A DNA stretch of 64,000 nt from Phycomyces blakesleeanus NRRL 1555(-) (GCF_001638985.1 NW_017265152.1:190849-254848); one strand, 5' to 3'; shown: positions 39,401-52,537, numbered from the stretch's first letter. Translations and numbers: made by a program. The notes: a model not told the origin generated them from the sequence alone.

Positions 39401-40057
39401 TTTGATACCTAGCTGTTGCCAGAGGCATGTCAATATCTTCTATAGTCATCAAAGCAGACTCCCTGCATATCCTTGTCCAAAGTTGAACTGTATCCTCTAT
39501 ATATATATATATTTATTGAAGTGCGAGTATAAATGTATATTGTATTAAAGATAAATATAATTTAATCAAACGCCTTACGCCAAATACACATTATGTATGT
39601 ATATAGATACTTACCATACACACAGTAATGTTGATGCTGTAATACTTTTACAATACCAACCAATAGTTGAGCCGTAACTCTCAAAGCTAATTTGCTATTA
39701 GGAGTACTCAAAGTGTCGCTAAAGTGATGTGTACGCCCAAATACACACACAATACAATTTAGATAGTAAAATCAGATACATACATATTTGTGTGTATACA
39801 TATATACTTACCACAGCAATGGAATATTCATATTAACCAAATCTTTCTTAGAAGGGTGACTAGCCTTAACATTCGAGCCAAGGTTCATTGCACGCCTAAC
39901 AGAAACCAAATCCACCATTTTATTCATTTCTTCATTCAATTAATTTCTTCATTAATTCATTGCTGCTATCCATATATGTATATGTTTATATATTTATTTA
40001 CCAAGCTATTGCAAGGACCTTACGCTCCTTCTCAGGTAAAGCTTGAAATGAATCCAT
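36271..40057 (-). CDS. Rec8/Rad21-like alpha-kleisin (cohesin subunit)
   Basis: Cohesin kleisin expected to bridge the two SMC heads; Rec8 is the meiotic form. Fourteen exons join in frame, complement of 36271-36344, 36432-36550, 36753-36813, 36966-37075, 37285-37324, 37497-37617, 38148-38444, 38693-38789, 38862-39133, 39239-39314, 39409-39496, 39615-39718, 39812-39895, 40002-40057 (about 532 aa). The N-terminal domain contains SKKDLVNMNIP and SKLALRVTAQLLVGIVKVLQHQHY, matching the kleisin ALRxxxxLLxGVxRVY helix. The centre is acidic, Ser-rich and variable. The C-terminal winged helix reads YIEFEQLL...RSQVAHVFYQLLVLASINKLDVVQSEPYG. The first residues (MDSFQALPEKERKVLAIAW) differ from the usual MFYS...GPL...WLA start, so the start is less certain. 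The exons at 36753-37324 were chosen by phase and are the weakest part. I favour Rec8 over Rad21 from the HQHY block and short length. Confidence 0.8.
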
Positions 40058-40243
40058 TCAGAGTAAATAATAAAATAAACAAGTAGAATAAATACAAGAG
40101 ACTTAATTCAAGCTTTACAAAATATATATAGATATATAGGTATAGATGATGTTGTCAAATAAAAAGAAGAAAAAGAAAGATATATAAATATATGGATAGA
40201 TAGATAGATAAACAGAGAAAAAGACGCTTGAATTGAATCGCCT
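40058..40243. promoter_or_regulatory. Short intergenic/promoter region of the kleisin gene
   Basis: Only 186 bp separate the BRCC36-like stop (40244) from the kleisin ATG (40057) on the same strand. It is AT-rich with GATA repeats (about 40195-40210) and must contain both the end of one gene and the promoter of the next. No defined element is recognised. Confidence 0.35.
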
Positions 40244-41446
40244 TTATGAAAGATCAATCAAGACATCCGAAGTCTTCAATTTAGATCGCCTGAGACTCTC
40301 TCTTTTCGTGCGCCGTTGTTTAGTATATTCTGATACATGAGTACTATCTTCATCTTCATCCTCTAGATCAAGAATCTCAACCGTAGACGGACTCAAACTA
40401 CTACCGCCACTGCCATTGGTTTCCTTATGGAAAAAATTGTTGTCCGGAGATTCTGACAAGATAGGATCCGTATTGATTGGACGTGGAACACCAAGCGCAA
40501 TCATGTCATTCATACCAAACTGTGGAATAGGACTGGGTAGTCCAGGAATAATGTAGGTATGATCGACTTTTGGGCTGGCTTCTTCCGCAACAGGGTATTT
40601 ACTGGTAAGCAAATATTGTTTTGCTTCATAAATCTCTCCATTTCCCTTTTCTTCTTCTTCGTTATAATTATAATTATCACTATAATCGTCCTTGTCTTTG
40701 TCTTGGCCAATTTTGTCTTCTAATTCTTCTTCTTCATCGTAAAGATCAATAAGCGACTTTGGAACTTTCTTGTTAGCCCGTATATCTCTTTCTTCCTTTA
40801 ATAAAGCAATCTAAATCAAAGAATAATATACTTGGATCAATACCATAGTCTCTTACTGTCTGTATATCTATCTATTCATACTTATACTTACTTCTTGTTC
40901 CACCGCTAATCTTCTGAGCTCAAAGTTACGTTTCATGGGAATAATAAAAGTGTCTATAAGATTGACAACATATTGACCATACACTGATGTATTATAAACA
41001 TCCTCCATTTGAAGAGGCTGGCTAAGCTTTTGGTTTTCCCAAGAGTCTTTATAATATATATACAAGTTTAGCTTATATACTCTCAATATAATAAATTCAA
41101 GCCAAAATAATCTTACTTGTTGTGTATATACGAGATGTTCGATTAAAAGTTGAATGATACTCATTTTGATTTTCTTCAAATATACTCCTTGGTAGCTCCA
41201 TCATACTTTCTCTAGAAGTCGCAGAAAATATACTTTCTTTTTTTATGACTATTCCAACTTCAGTAGATCCAATGCTGATTTAATAAAACAAAAAAAAAGG
41301 CACATTTATTTCAGCACATTTTATTCCTTGATTCATTCTTAGATAAACTATATATGATATTTGTGTGGGTTGCTAGTGTTTTACTTACGTTCCGTCAACT
41401 TGCTTTTCTGATTGAAAGCAAGCCAGATGAATATGGTTTTCCTGAA

Positions 41447-41534
<88 letters not shown>

Positions 41535-42518
41535 GTGATAATGATTAAGTGAATAAGAAGACAGGAACCTCAAGTCTGCTTCAAATTTTAATTTCAATTT
41601 TAATTTTAATTTCTGTTATTATTTACATGTTCTGGCGTGGCATCAAAGCAAGATAAAATCATGCCAAAGAATCGGTCGTCCATTGATTGTTGTAAGTATT
41701 GGGTTTTTAGATCTTAAATATCATTGTTTAGTAACCAGTATTAATAATGCCCCATGTAAAATAAGTGGCGATAGAGCCCTTTATTATAAATAACATACTA
41801 ACAAGCAACTTACCAACATGAGAAGGAAAAGCTGTTATGTGAGGGTGACTGTGATACTTTACAAAACAATAACATACATTTACATATTACATGTTTTTGT
41901 GCGTGTGTTAAACATCAAAAAACTTCAATCCATATATACATAAACTTACCCAGCCTATAACACACATTGGCTTATTTGTCCTCTTGCTGTATTCCTACCA
42001 AAACAACAACAGAATTATTAACTCAAGGAAATCAATATACAGATAAGCTGCTCTTAAACATCCTTATTTAATTATTACTTCTGCTTGAAGAGCGGCCAGG
42101 TGAAGTTGTTCCGGTGCAATCTCGACGCGGTCTTTTCTTTTATCTGAGCGAGTCAAGAGGGAGACAGCTTCGATATGAGCAGTAGTTCTTCCTTTCATAT
42201 AAGGATTCTTGCACGGCGTGGTCTGTAGTTTTTGTTTTTCATTTTTTGTTTTGTGTATATACATTTTTTTTTGTTTTTCATTTTTCATTTATTTTTCATT
42301 TGCTTTTATTTTAGGATGACAGATGGATAATGTTGATGGTTTTGTACTTACTTCCCAGTTGCCAATGAGCATTCCGATGATCTCTTCCTGGAATGGAGAG
42401 AATCTGTTGGCTAATTTCAAATGGAGATTCTTTCTCTCAGATCTACCTTTTCTGTGGACAGCGCATGGGTCAGAATGACCTGATAAATACTTGCAGGTAA
42501 AACGACTGATACCAGCAT
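40244..42518 (-). CDS. BRCC36-like JAMM deubiquitinase
   Basis: Zinc-dependent deubiquitinase of the MPN+/JAMM class; in animals BRCC36 cuts Lys63-linked ubiquitin in the BRISC and BRCA1-A complexes. Ten exons join in frame, complement of 40244-40810, 40892-41046, 41117-41274, 41389-41441, 41627-41712, 41814-41856, 41950-41994, 42079-42222, 42352-42387, 42447-42518 (about 452 aa). HALSTEKEEIIGMLIG supplies the catalytic Glu and SDKRKDRVEIAPEQL is a BRCC36 signature. GWYHSHPHITAFPSHVD gives the complete H-x-H-x7-S-x2-D zinc motif, then FFGMILSCFD and a helical region. The last ~190 residues are an acidic, Ser-rich tail (LIDLYDEEEELED, ILDLEDEDED) longer than in animal BRCC36. One intron contains an (AAT)n repeat reaching its acceptor. 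Budding yeast lacks this gene. Confidence 0.92.
41447..41534 (+). repeat. (AAT)~29 microsatellite in a BRCC36 intron
   Basis: About 29 uninterrupted AAT units. On the gene's strand this is an (ATT)n run that ends 5-6 bases before the CAG acceptor at 41442, so it occupies the position of the polypyrimidine tract. Confidence 0.95.
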
Positions 42519-45190
42519 GATGAAGATAAAGATAATGAGGTTAAGGTTATATTATCTCAAGATGACCTAAAAGGAAACAGGAAACCGTCAAGTTCATTGA
42601 TGAGGTGACTGCGCTGTTAAGGATGAAAGTGGAGGGCTTTTTTTTATTTTATTTTATTTTATTTATTCTTATTTTACTTTAACCTTTACTACATTTGAGA
42701 TAATAAGATATATAGAGGATCAATTGGGGATCATAAATTAAGATCAGAATAATGGTAATCATATACAACAAATTCAGAAAACAAAAGCATGATCAAAGCT
42801 TGATTGTTTTCAATGAAACTTTCATTTCTTTGATTGGTGGTTTATTGTCCTGGATTTGGAAGAGGATAAAAGCTTGAGTTTTACACGATTCTTTCATTAC
42901 TAAACAAATTAGCTATATTGTGTTGATCCTCACAAAGAACAAATCTCGTACAGTTTTCACAAACTGCTATGTCAAGCAAGGAAGACTATTGGCATTAAAA
43001 AGGGGGGTTTCAACAGTACATATATATTTTTTCTTTTAATATGAACTATTATCGGATAGTGATTAAAACATTGCTACATTATATTTTAAAGCATCACAAG
43101 TTAGTGAAATCATCTAATATATAAATATATATGTGCTCTATTATTTCGTATATCGTTTTTAGATATTACATGATGTATTCAAGCGATCTGAATGAATTAG
43201 CCTCATAATAAATAAGAAAATAAAAATAAAGCACTGTGTGGTAAGGACACAGACTATTGCTAGAGAATAAAAATAAAAAGTTGATAAAATTGATTAAGCT
43301 CTGATCTATTTTACTCGTTGGGCAATAATAATACCCTATTAATCTTAGGAATTGGTAAACCAACCACAGCCTATATCGAATTTATTGAACATGGTAATGA
43401 ACTGGGGCTTGAACCAAGTTCGACAAAAAATTTGAACTTGTTCATAACCCGGTTCAGTATTTCGATACATTACAGCTACAATTCAATATAAGATTAATAT
43501 GATAGCTGAATATTGCAAGGATATTTTGATGTGTTAGAGTACAAATAATATACGAGTCGTATTTAGAACATCAGCATAAAAATCAAAGCATATAAAAGAA
43601 AAAAGGTCAGTGATTTTGACAGACACTCTTAAAATGGACGGCCGTGTAATCTGTGTCAGGATATTTTATAACGCGCTTTAATAAAACGAAAAATGCATAA
43701 AGCTTTTATGGGTTTCATTAAATAGCATACTTGAATTTTCTTTATTATTATTTATTGATTAAAAGTAAAGCAGTAACTTGGCGTAAAGAAGTGTAAAGAA
43801 AAGAATAAAATAGGCCTTTTTTTGGGTACAAATCAAAAAGGTTTCGAGCACGCTACGTTCAAAAAGCATCTCATGCGAAGCTTCCTATATATTCATAGCG
43901 ACTCATTATGTTTTGTGAAATTTGAATTGGTGAAATCATATTATTTCTTTCTCTGATAGAAACAGCTACGCTTTACTTCTTTAAAGAGCCAAACTCAAAC
44001 TCATTCCAAAAAAGATTACAGACGAGTGTGGTGCCTGACATACTTTTTTTTTTGAAAGAACGTCAATCGTCACTTCAACTACTTTAACGGAGTTGAATTT
44101 CACAAGTTTTTTTCCAGTGAAGAGGACCAAAGTAAATAAAGTCTTCCATCTACTCTTCACATCTCTTGTATCATTTTATCGCTGACATATACACCTGCAA
44201 AAAAAAAAAACCAAGGGGAAAAAGTGCGTGACTATTTTCATATGCATGTGACTACTATAGCTAAAAACTATAAAAAAAAGCAAAAAGTAAACAAAAAAGG
44301 ACGCAAAAAAACAGAAAAAGACGAGCGACAAAGATGCGAAACCTTATTTACCATCAGAAACTACAATTCTGCTCATGCGAATAGCTCATTAGCTTATATA
44401 TAGCTCTCATCATGTTCTTGCAGAAATGAGTTTGTCAGAACATTTCGCATCAAAGATCAATTCTCTATTTTTCTCATTCAGCCTGACGTCCGATGTTGAT
44501 TCGCGCATACTTTTAACAGCCACTCATGATAGAAAGCAAGAGTTTTCAGAGTAAAAAACAGAATGCACACGCGTTTAAAAATTGTTAACCTCTTGAGCGT
44601 ACTTGGTTTATATACATACAGTCGATGTCTGATCGATTTCTTAGAAATATAGTAGAGTTTTGACCATTACAAGAACAATACCTAAAGTTTTATATATGAC
44701 ACCAAAGCTTGTATATATTTCTTAAAAGTGACCGTTGATGTTTCTTGACTTATATGTTTTCTCTCATATACGTCAAAATTCATATGTACAATATGCTTGA
44801 TTAGAGTACCCATAGATCTATTATCCCCGCTCAAATTTCCCACAAGTAAGTTAGACTTTTCTAATTTGATATTAAGGTAAGCTACTCTTACATAGATTGA
44901 TTATGTTATATTTTTGACTTTTGCTTCTATATGAACTTTTTCATCAATTGTATATAAAGCACAAAGTTTTGTAAAATTTGGCCAAGTCCTGACATTTGAA
45001 TATCCAATCTTTTTCTTGGACGCCCAGTTTTCATTTTTTTTTTGAAGATTCATCAAAGCCAATCATTTTTCGAATTAAACTAGTGCTACATCCAACAGTC
45101 AAGCATCCAAAGCTGGTGAAAACCCGTAATATAAGCACAGTATATATAACGCATCTTAAACTACTAGCTATCCAGTGAAAATCATATTAA
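42519..45190. other. Gene-free AT-rich region
   Basis: About 2.7 kb upstream of the BRCC36-like gene. I find no supported gene, RNA or complete element. The strand-specific open frames here are short and AT-driven. A stretch near 43385-43460 with GAACxxGGTTC-type half-palindromes and one near 43845-43900 look like possible old repeat remnants, but I cannot classify them. Confidence 0.4.
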
Positions 45191-46082
45191 TTAATCATTG
45201 TTTCTTTTATTGCAACGTTTTTCATACTCCTCTTGCACTTTCTCTTCAGACCAGCTAAACAAACTTGCCATCTCAAATATCATTTTCACATCTGCTTCAA
45301 ACGCCTCTTTCTTCAAACGGTCTTCCCTAGCCTTAAAAAAATGAGCTTTTTGAAGGGCGAACTTCTCGTCCCGCCAAGCCTTGGTGGTGGCATCCACCAC
45401 CTTCAACTTCTTCTCCGTATCTTTCCTTCTCTCTTCATCAAGTTGAGCATCGGTTAGGTCTCTCTTCTTGCCAGAGATTTTCTTCTTGCGGGATGCACTA
45501 CTTAGACCATACTCGTTGGCGAAGTCAAAGGGAGTGCCACTGTTTGAGATACACGGAGATTCTGTTTCTCCTGGTCTTCTGATCTCATTTATCCTAAAAA
45601 ATTCAGGGCATATTTCCTCCAGTTTCCCTGTTGAAATTTGAATTAAACTTAATAAACACTTGGATATGATATGAGATGAACATACGCTTGAGTTCTTCTT
45701 TTCAGCTGTCAGTTTGACTGTAATGACTAGGGAATTCCTCACTATGTCTCATAAGATTAAGAGCAGGGAGGTACTGCTTGTCAATTAGATAATTAATTCT
45801 GGTTTTGATCTGGGCAGCTGGCTGATCTATTCCTTGCTCGGCAAAGTATTCCCTGCAATCATCAATTATCATGGTTTTGGTGGTAACAAATGTTTCTCCT
45901 TCAGGTGTTCCATCAAAGTACTTGTTGAGATTATCCCCCTCGTCTTTGAACAAGAAATGGTAGAGTCTCTCTAGAGGAGTCCTGTTGTCTTCTCCTCCAT
46001 CAGGTACCTTCCATAATTTATAAGAGGAGGTTACTCTATTTCTTTTAATTTTGAAAACGCCGGTTTTTTCGTCAAAAGACAT
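45191..46082 (-). pseudogene. Myb/trihelix-like gene of unknown family, probably broken
   Basis: Reading from ATG 46082 (another in-frame ATG at 46145) gives MSFDEKTGVFKIKRNRVTSS..., with a helical block (MIIDDCREYF...QPAAQIKTRINYLIDKQYLPAL) that looks like a Myb/trihelix fold. It stops at TGA 45702-45704. If that stop is ignored, the frame reaches a good donor (GTATGT, near 45687), and splicing to an acceptor just before GGAAACTGGAGG (near 45629) continues in frame. The second part is a highly charged, coiled-coil-like C-terminus (KKRDLTDAQLDEERRKDTEK... to 45191). The layout, a DNA-binding head plus charged coiled coil, resembles the accessory protein of PIF/Harbinger transposons, but this is inference. 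Either the TGA is a nonsense mutation, or a weak donor upstream of it is used. Confidence 0.4.
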
Positions 46083-46145
46083 GGTAGGGATTTTAAGAAA
46101 GCTAATAGTGAAAGAGTGGAAAGAGGAAAAAAGAAACAGTGGCAT

Positions 46146-48159
46146 AGGAAATCTTTGTATTTTATTTTTTAGATCATCTCTGTCCTCTTACTTTAGATGG
46201 TTTTATATTAAAGATTACATCATACCATGAAATTAAACATCGCATCGGTAAGTTAATATATTTCAGACTTCGCAACATTGTTTGAAGTTTTGGAGGTTTT
46301 TTTTTTTTTTTTTTTACAATTTTTATCTCAATCATTATTAATTGGTGTGGACAGACGATTTTTTTTTTAAAAAAAAAGGGCAATTTTTTAATCTACTCTA
46401 ATTGGCTAGTCTTCTTCCATTGTCATTTGGGTTGAGAAGAGGCGCATGTTTTTGATGAAGAATATGTGCTATAGGGTGCAAGGTCTTAAATAACTCGCAA
46501 TAAAAGGTTTTAACTTAAGGGCAGAGACGAGATTATAAGCACAATTTTACCTAATATGCACTTGCACTAGTTCTTGAACTGTTTTTTTTTAAAAGAAAAA
46601 AGGTGTGGACAGCCATAAATTGGTCTGGTTGACTAAGTTCAGGATGAACTTGTTTTGCCATTTTTTGCCCCTTTTTTTTGAACCTTTAGCTTTTCCACAA
46701 CAATAGTACTTTACTATTACCAATATACTTGACCATAAGTAATATTTAATTTATTGCTGAAATGTAAAAGTGTTCAATAAGGATCGTTTTAATCAAAATG
46801 ACAGACTAAATACAGAAAATCAGGTATATGCCCCAATTCGTTAAGTAAAGTGCTTCTATAGGTATAAGTAACATGGTAGAACACAGTAAGATCCACTATT
46901 TCAAGGTAGTTTGATAGTGATTTCTCTAATATTGATCAAAACATCCAATTTTTTCATTTTAAAGAGCCATTTACTAATAGATATTTCGATATTTACACCA
47001 CATAAGCATCTTTGATCCCAAAGTTCTTTCAGGGCATACACCTAAAAAAATCGAAATTTTGTGCTTTATTCTATTAAGTAAGGCTATGTATCAAGTTAAT
47101 TAATACCGGCAAGTCCTTGTCTGACCGAAAACAGACTGATATTCATGGAGATATCGATAGATTTAAAAAATGACAATATCGATACTTCCACCACCAAAAG
47201 ATATTATTTAAATGTCAGACCGTAAAGCTGTATACACCAAAGATTATTCGCACTGTGCGCATGGCAGGTTTTGTAATCATCTAGTACAGAAAGTTCTTAA
47301 GACAATAATGGTATTTATGTTTTTTTAAGGGATTTAAGCATAAGAGCATAATTATATTATGTAAAGCTATGTATATATATTTTATGATTTTTATCTTGAT
47401 GCTTCAAGACAATAACCAAAATATCCTTTAGAAGAATGATTATACTTCAAAAAAATACACTTAACGTTTGATGTAGTAATATAGTAGTTATCTTTCTTCT
47501 TATAACTGCCACTATATAAAGAAATGCCGATAGATAGTGATAAATAGCAGAGAGATAAAGATTGGATAAGTTGTTATATCGAGCTTTGACCGTATCTTGA
47601 TTATCGTTTGCTTGCATTTTTTTTAAAACATCGTCAACTTGGCTCCAAGTTCAGACCGGAAGAGATATGATATTATTGACTATGTAGGGCTACTTATCTC
47701 ACAGGATAGTACTCTTTTTTTTTTAAATAAATAAATAAATAAAAATAAAGAAAAATAAAACAAACTAATAAATTTAGAAGCCAAATTTTCAAGATGAACT
47801 TGCAAAATCTAGGCAATACAACGGGCATCTTACAAGGTGAACATACCCAGCCTGAAATTATTAAATTATGAACTAAAATAAAATAAAAGAAAAAGAAAAA
47901 GAAAAATAGAATAAAACAGGATAAAACAATGCTTTCCTCTGTCTTACCATCAATCCCTGACCGATCGATTGTACCCCTACTATCATTATAGTGTTAATTG
48001 GTTTTAAAAACCTAGCACACACTTCGTTTAATTTAAAGCTTCTCTTGAATATCTTTGAACAAGACAAGGAAGCTAATAAAATGTGAGGCTTAGAACTCTT
48101 ACAATAAATAAATAAAAAAATAACCACACAGAAACTTCCGTACAACAAGCTCTCTTCTC
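46146..48159. other. AT-rich intergenic region
   Basis: Two kilobases with poly-T/poly-A tracts (including a T10A9 palindrome at 46359-46377) and two GGTGTGGACAG motifs (near 46344 and 46602) that may be remnants of a repeat. No gene or RNA is supported. Confidence 0.4.
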
Positions 48160-51100
48160 ATGACGAGCTGTTATCCATTGTTGCGACATGTTTGCCGCCA
48201 AGATGCTGGTAGACTTGGACATCAAATAGGATTGAAACCAATCACTTCTGTCCAAACATGGAAACGATGGAACTCGAAGAGTACTACAGAAGTAAAAATA
48301 AAATAAAACATAAAATAAAATAAAATAAAAATACTTTATATATCATATACATGTGTGAATATGTATAAGTATATAAGTATATATGTAAAGTAATGTTTGG
48401 GCATTCACCTACATTGTCATTTAGAAATTGAAATCAGCCGATCCTACAAAGCTCATCGATCTCAAGACAATCCCAGCCGAAAATATTCGAAACTTTAGTA
48501 TTATTGCACATATCGATCATGGAAAGAGTACGCTCGCAGATAGGTATGCCTTATATATATCTCAACTCATTCGATTTGAATTATTATTACTTTACTGACA
48601 TTTGAATGTGAAATAAGGTTACTTGAATTAACCAACACAATTTCTTCTCGTGGATCTAATAAACAAGTACTCGATAAGCTTAAAGTGGAACGAGAACGTG
48701 GAATCACTGTTAAAGCACAGGTACATAACACTCTACACACTCTACAGAATTTACATGCTCATGAACTCTTACCTTTAGACAGTTTCCATGTTTTACAAAT
48801 ACAAGGGCAAAAACTATCTCCTCAATTTGATTGACACACCTGTAAGTGATCACACACACATACACATACATACACACATATCTATATATATATATACAAT
48901 TAAAAAGCAAAGCTCATCAAGTATACGTTTATCGTTTGTATAGGGCCACGTAGATTTCAGCTATGAGGTTTCTCGGTCATTGGCAGCTTGCCAGGGAACT
49001 CTTTTGCTTGTTGATGCAGCACAGGGTATTCAAGCCCAGACTGTTGCTAATTTTTATTTGGCATATGGCCAAGGATTGGAAATCATACCAGTATTGAATA
49101 AGGTAAGGAAGGTCCCTTAAAGAACTAATGTGGATCTTTTAAGCATATATTCAACTATTTCTAACAACAACAACAACAAATTTGTATAGATTGATCTTCC
49201 TGGCGCAGAACCAGACCGTGTGCTTAAGCAAATCCAAAGTGCATTCGAAGTAGATACCTCATCTATTCTCAAGGTGTGTGTGTGTGTGTGTGTCTTGTTG
49301 TTGTTTGTAATAGGCAAGAAACATGGATTATGGGTACTCAAGGTAGGTACACAAAAAATAGATTTCTGCAAAGACAGGTATCAATATCGAGTCCGTCCTT
49401 CCTAGTGTAATCGAGAAGATCCCTTGGTAAGAAGAATAGGGTCATCATATATTAGACATATGGCAAGTACTGATATTTGCTTGTGTAGTCCAAAAGGTTC
49501 CATGACAAAACCATTCCGTGCTCTGCTATTCGATTCATGGTATGATAAGTATGTTGGGGTTGTTTGCATGCTTGGTGTAGTAGATGGAACAATCCGAAAA
49601 GGTAAGAAATATATACTTTTATTTATTTATTCAAGATATACGAGACCAAGATCACTTGTTCTGTGGTGCAAGCTATGTGACAAACTGTTGAATGTCCAGG
49701 GGTCAAATATATACATACATAAAAGAGGGGGAAGGATCAATTACTTTTTATTTTGCAAGAGGTCCACCACAAAAGAAAGACATTTTAACAGAATTATGGA
49801 ACTTCTTATGTCCAGTAATGGCTTTGATGAGAGTGTCTTTTATTTTTTATTTTTTGTTAAAAGAAGAAGAGAAAAGGATTTTTATGTTCAAATGTGGTAC
49901 TATATGAGTATCAGATTAATTATCTCTATTGTTGTGTCTCTTTGTGGGGTACAGCATATTAAGCAAAATAGTTTTAGTTATACCAATTAAGCGAAACTAT
50001 ATATTAATTATATATATATATATTTATGAACAATATGACTTCTGGACACAACTACATTACAGTTTTATATGTTGGACTTTCGTATCTTGAATAAATCTAC
50101 AAAGAATCCACAGTATATATTGACATATCTTATCTATCAGGAGACAAAGTCGTATCTGCTTATTCAGACACACGTTATGAGGTTACAGAAGTAAGTCCTC
50201 CATTGAATTTAATTCTACGGTAGCCGAACTTGTGTATCCAAATAAAATAAAATAAAATAAAATACAACACAATAGGTAGGAATCATGCACCCAGAGCAGC
50301 TACCAACAGGCTATCTGTAAGAAATATTACTCTCACTTGGCACGATTTTTATATACTTTTGTTTATTTTAATTTAATTTAATAGGCACTCTGGACAGGTT
50401 GGGTATATTGTCTGTGGTATGAAAACAGCATCTGAAGCCCACATTGGAGATACTTTCCATCATATTGGTAAGAAAGTAGAAGCTCTTCCCGGTTTCCAGC
50501 CGGCGCAATCCATGGTATGACCTTTACTTTCCAAAATACCATATAAACTCCACTCCAAAAAAAAGATTATTAATAGAATTGGTCAAAAAAATAAATAAAT
50601 TATATAGGTATTTGCGGGTATTTTTCCGGTAGATACAAATGACTTTAAAAAGATGGACGACTCGATCAAAAAGTTGACCCTTAATGATGCTAGCGTGAGT
50701 GTTCACAAAGAAACGAGGTAATTTAAAATGAAAAAAAGTTAAACTTAAACTGGTCTGTGCGAGAAATTGAACAAATTATCAGTAATGCACTTGGTCAAGG
50801 ATGGCGCCTTGGATTTTTGGGTACTTTGCACATGGATGTGTTCCGACAGAGATTGGAGAATGTGAGTGTGATTAGAATGTGAAAGTTATAAAGACTAATA
50901 AAATCCAATCCGATTCTTTGTACATTTTCTACAGGAATACGAAGCCAATATTATTGTAACACAGCCTACCGTTCCTTACAGAAGTAGGATACACAAAATC
51001 ATGCACATATATTCAAGCTTATCTAAATACATATCTATTCATATTATTAGTCGTATACAAGGATGGGACAACAAAGACTATCCGAAACCCTTCGGAATTT

Positions 51101-51481
51101 CCGGATGGAGACGAGCGAGCAGCCAGAGTTTCAAGACTACAAGAGCCCATGGTGCTTGCTACCATGATATTCCCTGATGAATACATGGGTAAAATGATCG
51201 AGCTTTGTGGTGTAAGCTAATCAACATTTTGTGTACCAGAATAAATTGACAATAATAACTTATCAATTTCTTTATGATAGACTCGACGAGGAGAACAGCG
51301 CGAATATGTCTACGTAGATGAGAAGCGTGTGATGATGAAGTACATTTTACCACTTGCGGAAGTTGTCACAGACTTTTATGATGAATTGAAGGGAAGATCT
51401 TCGGGTTATGCTACATTTGATTATGAAGAAGCAGGTTATGAAGATAGTGAGCTTGTGAAGGTAAATGACAAATAATAAAAG

Positions 51482-51522
<41 letters not shown>

Positions 51523-52133
51523 AATAGTTTCTCACATACTACTGATTTTTATGTGTTATGGAATTAGATGACTGTATTATTGAACTCCAAGCCTGTAGAT
51601 GCGCTTTCTGTTATTCTTCATCGATCCCAGGTTGATCTGGTCGGACGAGACTGGGTAAAGAGGCTCAAGGGTGTCATTCAAAGACAGCTGTTTGATGTGG
51701 TCATTCAAACTGCGTTAGGGACAAAGATTGTGGCCAGAGAAACGTAAGGGCTTTTTACATAATTATTTTTTTTTTTTAAAAAAAAGGATCTAAACTTAAT
51801 GCTTATCTTCATTACAGAATTTCTGCGCTGCGAAAGAATGTTACGGCAAAATGTGTAAGTGAAGTTTGAGCGGCTTTGAACGCTTTCAAATGATTTCAAA
51901 TGACTAAGTATTTGAGTTTTAGTATGGTGGTGATGTATCACGTAAAATGAAGCTTCTGCAGAAGCAGAAGGAAGGCAAAAAACGGATGAAGATGATTGGT
52001 AAGTGGAATATCTCGCAAGTTTCAATTAATCGACCAATCAACTAACCGATCAATCAATGTTTTCTGTATTCTAGGAAATGTCGAGTTGCCTCAAAAAGCA
52101 TTTTATGATTTTATGGACAACAACGCATCTTGA
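48160..52133 (+). CDS. Guf1/LepA (EF4) mitochondrial translation GTPase
   Basis: Ribosome-binding GTPase of the LepA/EF4 family that supports mitochondrial protein synthesis. Twenty exons join in frame: 48160-48291, 48425-48543, 48618-48720, 48779-48841, 48944-49102, 49190-49273, 49362-49426, 49489-49601, 50141-50190, 50276-50316, 50385-50514, 50608-50717, 50783-50861, 50935-50983, 51051-51211, 51281-51460, 51568-51743, 51818-51854, 51923-51998, 52075-52133 (about 661 aa). The N-terminus ([18 protein letters not shown]) is basic and fits a mitochondrial presequence. GTPase motifs are HIDHGKST (G1), RERGIT (G2), DTPGHVDF (G3), NKIDLP (G4) and SAKTG (G5). The LepA-specific C-terminus is clear ([60 protein letters not shown]). 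The intron at 49602-50140 is 539 nt, far longer than the others. Confidence 0.95.
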
Positions 52134-52499
52134 AAACAAAAATAGCGCTTATTAAACCACATGCTGTGATACTCCACAGACCAGCTTTTGGGATAATTAA
52201 TTGGTATTTGCTTTGATAGTCCATGGCTGTTTGTTTGTTTATTTATTGAGCCTTGAGCTTCATTACTTGATGAGTTTGTAGAAATAGACTGAAAATTTAA
52301 TTAAATAAATATATACATAGATACATTAAATGTATAGATGTATTCAAGTGTATGTATATATATATATATATATATGTTGCATAAGTAAAATTGTATTAGG
52401 GATGATTTAAATTCTATTAGATTGTAAGCTGGTTCATACATTAAAGATAGTAGTATTAATTGTAGTTGTAGTTGTAGTAAAGAAGATAATTATAATAAG

Positions 52500-52537
<38 letters not shown>

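Noticed and set aside
40868..42288. Several separate small minus-strand ORFs as independent genes
   Set aside because: They are exons of the single BRCC36-like gene; all joins keep frame and recover the JAMM motif.
49424..49990. 188-codon ORF at the Guf1 long intron
   Set aside because: The first part overlaps the Guf1 exon at 49489-49601 in another frame and the rest is intronic; no recognisable domain. The long intron itself is kept as a finding.
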